From NCBI RefSeq assembly GCF_028863945.1, contig NZ_JARBEA010000017.1:1-43443 (forward strand): a DNA stretch of 43,443 nt. Reading direction: 5' to 3'. This DNA comes from Jeotgalibaca caeni. GTDB taxonomy: Bacteria; Bacillota; Bacilli; Lactobacillales; Aerococcaceae. Under the pieces are notes generated by a model. That model saw only the letters and a list, made by a program, of their open reading frames with translations. It did not search any database and was not told where the DNA came from. The position numbers and the translations under genes are program-made. Shown here piece after piece: positions 32,567 through 39,428 of the stretch. Position 1 is the stretch's first letter. Every line of letters begins with the position of its first letter.

Positions 32567-34103
32567 TGCAGTTTTCCTGGACATTTTCATTCCATGGCAA
32601 ATAATCCTCAAGAAGTTCGGGCTCCTCTTTGAAGGGAGTGTTCGGAAGTTCCTTGAACAAATACGTCAGGTATTTGAATACATTCAGATTATTTGCTTTG
32701 GCAGTCTCAATGATGCTGTAGGCAATGCTGCTTGATTCAGCGCCCTTAGGGCTGGCATAAAAGTTCCAGGCTTTACGGCCGACCACGAATGGTCTGATGC
32801 TGCGTTCCGCCAAATTGTTCGAAATTTGGCATTCACCGTCCAAAAGGTAATTCATCAGGTACGGTTTCTGTTTCTTGGCATAGCTAAGAGCTTTTCCAAG
32901 AACGGAACTTGGCAGCGCGTTGGTCGTTTCAACCCATCCCCAGAATGCCTTAAGTACCGGAATCGCCTTCTTTTTCCTTTTCTTCAAGCGTTCCTCAGGT
33001 GGCAGATGTGCAATCTCTTTTTCAATATTAAAAAGAGCATTGCAATAATCCAGTCCAATTTCACATTGTGACTTTTTGCCGTTACTGTTTTTAGGAACTC
33101 CTTCGTGGAATTTTCGCCGAATATGCGCAAGGCAACCTACACGCGTCACATTCTTTACCTTGTTATACCCCTCATAGCCATCGCAATGGATATAACCCGT
33201 ATACCCTGATAAAAACTTCTCAGCATTTTCCCCTGCACGCGTAGGCGAATACTGGTAAAGAATGATTTGTTGATCGACATCCGTGCTATTCCGATAGAGC
33301 CACATATACGAATTTGAAGTGGCTTTTCTATCCGGTTCACGGAGCACTTGCGTGGTTGTTTCATCAACAAACAGGCAGTTGGCTGTCAACAATTTCTGGT
33401 GAAGCAGGTTATAAAGTGGCTTCAGCCAAAGTTCGGCAGCTTTGATTACCCAATTGGCCATTGTAGTTCGGCTCAAGGCAATACCGTAATTTTGCCATTC
33501 TTTTTCTTGACGATGGAACGGCAAAGACATTTCATATTTTTGATGTAATAGCCAAGCCACCGAACTAGCGGAGGCCAAACTTTTAGGAATGACTGGTCTC
33601 GGTAACTCTGCCTTCACGATGGCGTCTGCACCATCCTTTTTACAACAAGGGCATTCGTAGGCATGGCGATAGATTTTTCTCACTTTTAGGTGTGCCGGGA
33701 TAAATTCTACCTCTTCGCGGATGTATTCGCGACCAATTGGTCGCAAGTCGGTATTGCACCATTCGCACTTGGAATCATCCTTAGGGAGAAGACAGTCGAC
33801 CTCTATCACAGGCAGATCTTTGATTAATCACGCTTTATGCCCGGGAGTTCTTCTTTTACGCTCAAATTGTTCCGTTTTTTTTGGCTCTACTGCAGACTTG
33901 TCGGCTACAACTTCCGCCTCATTGAAAACATTGAGTTCTTCAGTGTTGAATAGATTGATTTGATTTTCATCGGCAGGCGTGCTTTTTTCGCTGGAACGAC
34001 CATACAGTTTCTGCGTTAGTACTTGGACTTGTTCAGTCAACAGAGCAATTTGCGTGACCAACTGCTTATTTTGCTCAAGTAACATTTTTTCCATCTCAGT
34101 CAT
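32562..34103 (-). pseudogene. tnpC: IS66 family transposase TnpC, interrupted by an in-frame TGA
   Basis: 514 codons, the normal TnpC length. N-terminal part (34103-33831): a leucine-zipper-like MLLEQNKQLVTQIALLTEQV and the KLYGRSSEK motif. A TGA at 33830-33828 interrupts GHKA-stop-LIKDLP in the same frame; no frameshift is needed. C-terminal part (33827-32562): zinc-finger CEWCN...CPCC, then the DDE core with DETTTQVL, HCDGYEGYN and NLAERSIRP. The start at 34103 has GGAGG upstream. A 415-aa product from GTG 33809 would lack the N-terminal region. Nonsense mutation is the simplest reading. Confidence 0.9.
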
Positions 34104-34161
34104 TCCCAACACACCTCCATTCCGATTCATAGCCTCCTTATTATACCAAGAAATGACACTG

Positions 34162-34205
34162 AAAACAGCCACAAATGTTGTCTAATCAACAGTTGTGGCT
34201 GTTTT
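34162..34205. terminator. Terminator-like hairpin between tnpB and tnpC
   Basis: AAAACAGCCACAA (34162-34174) pairs with TTGTGGCTGTTTT (34193-34205), with an inner TGTTG/CAACA stem. Both strands carry T-runs. It lies directly after the tnpB stop codon and upstream of tnpC, so tnpC transcription should be attenuated. Confidence 0.75.
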
Positions 34206-34561
34206 TAATGAAAATATCCAGGGGTTACCTTTTTAATTGCCTTCAGCTGTTCTATGGATAATCCCTCCAATAACCACCGCAGCTCTTGCTGAGAAATATT
34301 TCTCGCCTCTGAGCTTGATCGCGGCCATTGAATGACGCCGTTCTCTAAACGCTTGTACAGTAATATAAACCCGTCCCCATCCCAATGGAGTGCTTTGTAT
34401 TTATTCCTGCCACCTCCACAGAATAGGAAGAGGCAATCATCGAATACATCCATATCAAATTGATTCTGAACAAGAGCAGCCAGACCATCGATCGACTTAC
34501 GCATATCGGTTTTTCCGCAAACAAGGTAAATGTGCTTAACCTTGGTATAATCAACAATCAT
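34205..34561 (-). CDS. tnpB: IS66 family accessory protein TnpB
   Basis: 118 aa with the family signature: HIYLVCGKTDMRKSIDGLAALV near the N-terminus, LFLFCGGGRNKYKALHWDGDGFILLYKRLENG in the middle, and a C-terminal SQQELRWLLEGLSIEQ. Required with TnpC for transposition in studied elements. The stop codon of the tnpA-like gene lies 4 bases upstream of its ATG. It looks intact. Confidence 0.95.
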   Translation of the reverse strand: MIVDYTKVKHIYLVCGKTDMRKSIDGLAALVQNQFDMDVFDDCLFLFCGGGRNKYKALHWDGDGFILLYKRLENGVIQWPRSSSEARNISQQELRWLLEGLSIEQLKAIKKVTPGYFH

Positions 34562-34564
34562 CCG

Positions 34565-34741
34565 TCACAGCTCCTTCAACAAAGCGTATAGGATGTATTT
34601 CTCAATGCCTTGATATACTGAAACCGTTCGGTTTCGATCTGTGTCCTTTATTTCAAAAGCAAGTTGTCGCTCGTGTGTCATTGGATCAAAATCATTTTGA
34701 TTATCTAACTGAATAGGGACAATGTCCGGCTGTTTTTCCAT
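34565..34741 (-). CDS. Small IS66 accessory protein in TnpA position (58 aa)
   Basis: A short frame not usually called by length filters: MEKQPDIVPIQLDNQNDFDP, then MTHERQLAFEIKDTDRNRTV and VYQGIEKYILYALLKEL. GGAGG lies 7 nt before the ATG, and the stop is 4 bases before tnpB. Its place as first gene of the element corresponds to tnpA, but it is about half the usual TnpA length and I cannot see a clear helix-turn-helix. It may be a short variant or a degenerate one. Confidence 0.7.
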   Translation of the reverse strand: MEKQPDIVPIQLDNQNDFDPMTHERQLAFEIKDTDRNRTVSVYQGIEKYILYALLKEL

Positions 34742-34799
34742 TTGGGTACCTCCGTTATCTATGATAACTGAAGTATAAATGGAAAAACTCCGCCCGAAA

Positions 34800-34824
34800 A
34801 TCTACCTGATTATTTGGCGCTTAC
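34800..34824. repeat. Terminal inverted repeat of the IS66 element, right
   Basis: Perfect 25-bp inverted partner of 32486-32510, ending GGCGCTTAC. Immediately followed by the duplicated target TGTACTTC. Confidence 0.93.
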
Positions 34825-34832
34825 TGTACTTC
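34825..34832. repeat. Target site duplication, right copy
   Basis: TGTACTTC, identical to 32478-32485. Together they define the insertion point within the ABC ATPase gene. Confidence 0.93.
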
Positions 34833-34925
34833 TCCTTTGTTCACTGAAAATGAAACATTATCCAAAGCTCTTACACCAGGGAAGGACTTGGAGATTCCTT
34901 CCATACGAAATAATTCTTCTGGCAT
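34825..34925 (-). pseudogene. 5' fragment of the CUT2 sugar ABC ATPase gene
   Basis: Encodes [20 protein letters not shown] and continues to VNKGEV, the N-terminus of an RbsA/MglA-type ATPase. Translation then runs into the IS end and stops at TAA 34823-34821, giving a 34-aa peptide. It lies 15 bp after the GntR regulator gene with only a weak ribosome binding site, so translation may be coupled to that gene. Its continuation is at 31064-32485. Confidence 0.92.
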
Positions 34926-34940
34926 TCTTTCACCACTTTC

Positions 34941-35627
34941 TTAATTATCCAACTCAAAGTATGAACCGTATTTTTCTTGAATTTTTTGTTTATCGATTTG
35001 GTACCTAGAAAGATGTAGTTCGATCAATGATAGAGCACGCTCTACATTTTTCTCTTTTATTGCTTCCAATAGCTCTTCATGATCCTGAAGAAGTTCTTTA
35101 CTTTCTTTTACATTCTCCAGTTTCATTCGTCTGACGCGGTCAAAATGAATCTGCATGGTTTCGGTTAATTGATACGTTTGCAATTTTCCAGTTAGGATAA
35201 AAAATTGTTTATGGAACAAATTATCCATTTCGAAAAAGCGATCGATGTCTTCTTGTTCTACAAAAAACGCTTGCAGTTTTAGGTTTTCTTCCAATTCACT
35301 AAAGTCAATCTCTTGATTCCTGTTACACAGTTCCTCAATGATTCCTTTTTCGAGCTGGAGCCGGATAAACCTTGACTCATTGACCAAGTTATAATCAATT
35401 TTTGGAACGTAGCATCCCTTCTGGGGAATAATTTGAATAATTTGCGATTTACTTAGTTCAATCATTGCTTCTCTAATCGGTGTACGCGACAAATTCAGTT
35501 CACTTGCTATTTCTTTTTCACTCATCATGGTATTAGGTTTAATCTCTAAAGAAATGAGCTTCTCTTTGATCACACGTAAAGAAAACTCTCGTGCACTTCC
35601 ACCGATTGGTTCTTTAATAATATTCAC
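34941..35627 (-). CDS. GntR-family (FCD/FadR subfamily) transcriptional regulator
   Basis: 228 aa. The winged HTH at about 10-75 includes KEKLISLEIKPNTMMSEKEIASELNLSRTPIREAMIEL. The all-helical FCD ligand domain (about 85-215) carries the Asp/His metal-site style residues RFIRLQLEKGI, FFEMDNLFHKQFF and DHEELLEAI...LSLIELHL. Such regulators often sense uronates or other acidic sugars. GTG start. First gene of the CUT2 operon, with a palindrome inside its own promoter, so autoregulation and control of the transporter are likely. Confidence 0.92.
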   Translation of the reverse strand: MNIIKEPIGGSAREFSLRVIKEKLISLEIKPNTMMSEKEIASELNLSRTPIREAMIELSKSQIIQIIPQKGCYVPKIDYNLVNESRFIRLQLEKGIIEELCNRNQEIDFSELEENLKLQAFFVEQEDIDRFFEMDNLFHKQFFILTGKLQTYQLTETMQIHFDRVRRMKLENVKESKELLQDHEELLEAIKEKNVERALSLIELHLSRYQIDKQKIQEKYGSYFELDN

Positions 35628-35770
35628 AGCGTAAAGTTCTCACCCTCTCCTTTGATACAAAAGCGCATACAATTCTTGCATCTTGATACATTTCCTTACT
35701 GTTCTCTATGAAACCTTTTATAGCAAGGATGTAGCCGCTCTCAAAAAGGGTTCGTAAAAGAACAAGACTA

Positions 35771-35799
35771 AATTTAACACTAGTATACAAGTATGTCAA
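35771..35799 (-). promoter_or_regulatory. Promoter of the GntR-CUT2 operon
   Basis: Minus strand -35 TTGACA (35794-35799, consensus), 17-bp spacer, -10 TAAATT (35771-35776). Confidence 0.65.
35780..35791. promoter_or_regulatory. Candidate GntR operator
   Basis: CTAGTATACAAG is a near-perfect 12-bp palindrome (two symmetric mismatched positions) located inside the promoter spacer. Its TNGTATACNA core resembles FadR-subfamily operators. Binding here would block the promoter. Confidence 0.5.
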
Positions 35800-35896
35800 T
35801 TTCATCTTGGAATAGATATTTCAAATTAATATTCCTTCGACATAATTTGTTCAAGAATTCGTTTGCATTTCTTCCCACCTTGCATTTTTTTGCACA

Positions 35897-35944
35897 CAAA
35901 TAGCAGTTGATTTAGCTAGAAAGCTAGAATCAACCGCTTTATTT
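35897..35944. terminator. Hairpin downstream of the GH43 gene
   Basis: AATAGCAGTTGATTTAGC pairs with GCTAGAATCAACCGCTTTATT through about 15 bp with one bulge. It lies 4 bp beyond the GH43 stop codon. The longer T-run is on the plus side, so termination in the minus direction is plausible but not ideal. The rest of 35628-35948 holds only the GntR promoter and operator. Confidence 0.6.
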
Positions 35945-35948
35945 TTTG

Positions 35949-37529
35949 TCAATCTAAATTTTTGCGATTATCATTTCCTTTGTACGAGAAGAAATCGAAA
36001 TCAGCATGACATCCTCTGTATTGATTCATGTCATGACATGCTAGCGCAATGAAATTACCCGTGAATCCTCCTGACAAGAAGGTCAAATCAAAATTCTCTG
36101 CCAGCACGTTCCAATCTGTTTCACCAGGAAGCCGGTAATAGAAACTACCTGTTTCTGCTTCTCCACTTACCGCCAATTCAAGTTCACTCGAAGACAGTAT
36201 CACTTTTGGTTCGAGAATTTGGAATTCTCCGTTTCTTGCTTCCATCAAACGCAGCACGGTCTGTCCATCCTCATCTGTCAGATAGGCATAGAGATAATTT
36301 TCTGGGTTAAGAAAAAGAAGCAGTCCTGCCATTTGCAAGTAACTCGTTGGCGCGAAAGAAACACTGGTTTCTGCCCGGAAAGAAAAATCAGTTTGACGGA
36401 TTCCCACTAAATGATGGCGGAAGAAACTGTGCAGGGACTCTCCACCGTATAAACGCAGCTTGCCTGGTTTTTCTTTGAGAGAGCACCATGATTCATCGGG
36501 CATCATTCGTAAGCTATTCCAGTTCTTTTCCAGTTCTGGACCATCGAAGTCATCGCGGAAATCTGTGTTTCTTTCCTTCACCGGCCCTTTGAAACCTTTA
36601 GGAGCAGGAACTTCCACTGCTGGAACAACACCGCCATGAGCAAGGCGCAGCCAGCCTTCTTCATCCCACTCTACTTTTTGCAAGGAAGTTTCTCTACCAA
36701 GAATCGCATGCTGCCCTTTCAATGGACGGCTCATCAGATGAGCAATGTACCATTCTCCTTCTGGTGTCTCCACTAAACTGGCATGTCCAGCACATTGTAG
36801 AGCTGCTTCAGGGTTCTGGCTCGAAGTCATCATTGGGTAATGTGGATCCACTTCATAAGGACCAGTAACTTCTCTTGAACGAGCAATCGTAACCGAATGT
36901 CCTGAACTGGTTCCCCCTTCTGCCATCACTAAGTAATAGTAGCCGCCACGCTGATAAAGATGCGGTGCTTCTGTCTTTCCTAATTCGGTGCAGTCAAAAA
37001 TTTTCACTGGATTGCCGATTAACGCTTTCTTTTCCGAATCGTATTCTTGAATCACAATCCCTGACGATTTGTTTGGCGTATCCATGCGGTAATCCCATAA
37101 GGCGTTCGATAGCCATTTACGGCCATTTTCATCATGGAACAAGGACGGATCAAAACCGCTGCTGTTTAGGTAAATGGGTTCAGACCAAGGACCTTTAATG
37201 GATGGCGCTGAGATCAAGAAGTTGTGTGTGTCCTTAAAGGGTCGCACGGAACTTTTCACATCGGTATACAACAAATGGAACTGCCCATCTGCATAACTAA
37301 GTTGTGGCGCCCAAATGCTACAGTTGATGCCATTACCTTGAAGATTTACTTGATCGGTTAAAATATCGGTACGATACTCCCAGTTTACTAAATCAGTTGA
37401 AGTGTAAATCCGAATCCCCGGCATCCATTCAAAAGAGGAAACAGCAATATAGTAGGTGTCCTCTACTCGAATCATGCAAGGGTCCGGGTTAAATCCAGGG
37501 AGAATCGGATTCTTAATGGTCCATTCCAT
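35949..37529 (-). CDS. GH43 family glycosidase (beta-xylosidase / arabinofuranosidase type)
   Basis: 526 aa. An N-terminal five-bladed propeller has the catalytic triad visible: Asp16 in GFNPDPCMI (base), Asp127 in SGFDPSLF (pKa modulator) and Glu187 in GKTEAPHLY (acid). A C-terminal beta-sandwich (from about 325, DFRDDFDGPELEKNWNSLR) is of the xylosidase C-terminal type. No signal peptide, so it acts inside the cell on imported oligosaccharides, perhaps side chains of pectin or xylogalacturonan. It has a weak ribosome binding site (GAAAGTAG). Last gene of the GH28 operon, 15 bp after the pectinesterase gene. Confidence 0.92.
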   Translation of the reverse strand: MEWTIKNPILPGFNPDPCMIRVEDTYYIAVSSFEWMPGIRIYTSTDLVNWEYRTDILTDQVNLQGNGINCSIWAPQLSYADGQFHLLYTDVKSSVRPFKDTHNFLISAPSIKGPWSEPIYLNSSGFDPSLFHDENGRKWLSNALWDYRMDTPNKSSGIVIQEYDSEKKALIGNPVKIFDCTELGKTEAPHLYQRGGYYYLVMAEGGTSSGHSVTIARSREVTGPYEVDPHYPMMTSSQNPEAALQCAGHASLVETPEGEWYIAHLMSRPLKGQHAILGRETSLQKVEWDEEGWLRLAHGGVVPAVEVPAPKGFKGPVKERNTDFRDDFDGPELEKNWNSLRMMPDESWCSLKEKPGKLRLYGGESLHSFFRHHLVGIRQTDFSFRAETSVSFAPTSYLQMAGLLLFLNPENYLYAYLTDEDGQTVLRLMEARNGEFQILEPKVILSSSELELAVSGEAETGSFYYRLPGETDWNVLAENFDLTFLSGGFTGNFIALACHDMNQYRGCHADFDFFSYKGNDNRKNLD

Positions 37530-37544
37530 TTTATTCGCTACTTT

Positions 37545-38501
37545 CTATTGTTTTTTATAAAAGTCAGTATCAGGAAAAATAGCCGTTGGATCAATCGGGC
37601 TGGTTTTCCATTTCGCCCAAGAAACTTTTTCAGGAAAGCGAGTATCGATCACGTGTTGCTCTGCCTGAACTCGATAATCTGCAGTCGTTTGATTTTCTTT
37701 CTTGGACCAGTCGTGCCAACCAGCCGGATGGATGTGCTCCCCGTAGCGACCACCGATAAACCATGTTTTTGCATACGGCCTCCATGGTCTGCCTAAGTAA
37801 ACTTCCTGCACATCTGGTTCCGCTGTTAGCCAACAATCAGTAAAGACAAAGCCAACTGCTTGATCCTTGGGAGTGCTGGCAGCAGTCACATAACCACCAT
37901 GACGCACACCTTCTTTCCGGCTCCTGATTTCACAGCGGTGAAACCACGCGGTCGCTCCGCCGAAGATAAAATCAATGGATCCAGCGATGAAGCATTCTTC
38001 ATAATATTGTCGGTACTTTTTCTTCTCTGGTTCGCTTGCTTGCGTTACAAAAGCGGTGCCGTCTTTTTGTGCAGGCGGAAGTAAACCTGTAAAGAGGGTG
38101 TCTTGATAGGCGATGAATCGGCAACGCTTGAAATTGGTTTCGTCTGTGTCTGCATATACCGCCAAGGCTTGCCCAGCCACTTCGCCGTACCCTGCTGTAT
38201 TGACAACGGTTATATTCTCAATCCAGTTACGGCTTCCACCAACATAAAGAGTAGCGGTACGAAATGTTCCCAGTTCTTTTCCTGTTTCATCGACTTCTCG
38301 TGCACCTAATTGATTCGTTATCGTAACTGAGCCTACTCCTTTTAGAGTCAAATCGGAACGGTTTATCGTGACCCGCTCTTCATACGTTCCACTCAAAACG
38401 GTAATCAAAACAGTTTTATGAGAGAAGGCCTTCTCTGCATAATCAACCGCCCCTTGAATGGTTTGAAAATCACAAAAAGTTTCTTTCCCTACTAGAATCA
38501 T
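37545..38501 (-). CDS. Pectin methylesterase (CE8)
   Basis: 318 aa, right-handed beta-helix. Removes methyl esters from galacturonate units. Catalytic signatures are present: Gln111 (AGQALAVYADTD), Gln133-Asp134 in YQDTLFTG, Asp177 in GSIDFIFGGATAWF, and Arg238 with Trp240 in YLGRPWRP. No signal peptide, unlike secreted plant-pathogen enzymes, so it should act on short methylated oligogalacturonides in the cytoplasm. Its ATG overlaps the upstream hydrolase stop by 4 bases, so translation is coupled. Confidence 0.94.
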   Translation of the reverse strand: MILVGKETFCDFQTIQGAVDYAEKAFSHKTVLITVLSGTYEERVTINRSDLTLKGVGSVTITNQLGAREVDETGKELGTFRTATLYVGGSRNWIENITVVNTAGYGEVAGQALAVYADTDETNFKRCRFIAYQDTLFTGLLPPAQKDGTAFVTQASEPEKKKYRQYYEECFIAGSIDFIFGGATAWFHRCEIRSRKEGVRHGGYVTAASTPKDQAVGFVFTDCWLTAEPDVQEVYLGRPWRPYAKTWFIGGRYGEHIHPAGWHDWSKKENQTTADYRVQAEQHVIDTRFPEKVSWAKWKTSPIDPTAIFPDTDFYKKQ

Positions 38502-39412
38502 GCTGGTTGCTCCGTTTCAAAGAGTTCTTTCTGCAAGAATGCAATCCAGTCGGCACGCATTTCAGCTGTTTCCTGATGACCACACCCGTATAAGATGGTT
38601 TGCCAATTCTCTGGAACGCCAGCAGCTTCATATGCCTTCTTCAAGCCTTCATCAAGGATGGTCACCCCTTCGAGTGGACAGTTCCGATCATGGCTTCCGA
38701 CTAAGCAGAGCCGCTTACGAGGTACGATACGTGATTGAATCTCAAGCGTGGTAAAGTGCTTCAAGAGTCCCGGAACATAGGAATAGAATCCGTGCTTATC
38801 TAGGTATCCTTGTCGAAGCAAGGTTTCTGCATCTACTTGTCCGCCCATGTCGACGATTACGTGGACACGTTCATCCAAGGCTCCCAGCCACCATGCTTGT
38901 AGGGCTCCCATCGACATGCCGATTGTTGCTACTTTTTGTGAATCGACATCTTGTCTCTTTAGTAATACATCCAAAAAACGCATGTTGTCATAGACCATCA
39001 TGCCCCAGACCACTTTGCCGCGCCACAGCATTTCCTTGACCATTTCACTTTCCTTGCGCATCCGGTCTCCGAATCCCCACATGTCGATGCAGGCTGCTAC
39101 GCAACCCATATCAGTCAGTGTTTTAGCATAAGAAGGTCCTTGCAAGTAATGGGATGGGGTGATAAATTCGGTCTTCCCGATATGATACATCCCCCCGTGT
39201 GAATGATTCACGAGAACAAGTGGCCGTGGTGTTTCACTTGGCGTAAGCGGGGTTGCTATGTAGGCAGGCACCCGCTCTTCTCCGTTCAAGTCCAAACTCC
39301 AGCTCTCTAAGTAGTAGCCATCTGGATGCTCCACTTTGGACAGTAAACGAGCTTCCAGGGATGGGTTTTCAGGTAAATCACCGAGTAATTGCCATAAGGA
39401 ATCAGTTGTCAT
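38498..39412 (-). CDS. Alpha/beta hydrolase, probable intracellular carbohydrate esterase
   Basis: 304 aa. The nucleophile elbow is IGMSMGALQAW, an oxyanion-type segment is VLVNHSHGGMYHIGK, the late acid is near LVGSHDRNCPLEG, and the catalytic His is in GCGHQETAEMR. It resembles dienelactone hydrolase/acetyl esterase-type proteins such as YtaP. Its place between polygalacturonase and pectin methylesterase suggests deacetylation or demethylation of pectin oligosaccharides, an inference. I chose the ATG at 39412 with AAAGGGG 7 nt upstream; the frame extends 39 codons further but has no such site and overlaps the GH28 gene end. Confidence 0.88.
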   Translation of the reverse strand: MTTDSLWQLLGDLPENPSLEARLLSKVEHPDGYYLESWSLDLNGEERVPAYIATPLTPSETPRPLVLVNHSHGGMYHIGKTEFITPSHYLQGPSYAKTLTDMGCVAACIDMWGFGDRMRKESEMVKEMLWRGKVVWGMMVYDNMRFLDVLLKRQDVDSQKVATIGMSMGALQAWWLGALDERVHVIVDMGGQVDAETLLRQGYLDKHGFYSYVPGLLKHFTTLEIQSRIVPRKRLCLVGSHDRNCPLEGVTILDEGLKKAYEAAGVPENWQTILYGCGHQETAEMRADWIAFLQKELFETEQPA

Positions 39413-39428
39413 TGGGTTACCCCTTTCA

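Larger units (their letters stand above)
32486..34824 (-). mobile_element. IS66-family insertion sequence (2339 bp)
   Basis: A complete element by its ends: 25-bp perfect inverted repeats and an 8-bp direct duplication. It encodes a 58-aa tnpA-like protein, tnpB and tnpC on the minus strand, in the same direction as the ABC operon. tnpC carries an in-frame stop codon, so the copy may no longer be autonomous. It is inserted in codon GTA-CAC (Val-His) of an RbsA-like ATPase gene. The perfect duplication and ends suggest a recent insertion, yet the element carries a nonsense codon. Confidence 0.95.

Noticed and set aside
33828-34172. Separate 114-aa gene upstream of the transposase
   Set aside because: It is the in-frame N-terminal part of TnpC, divided only by a TGA, and the real start at 34103 is inside it.
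35614-35805. 63-aa frame upstream of the GntR gene
   Set aside because: It overlaps the promoter and operator, has no ribosome binding site, and shows no protein-like features.
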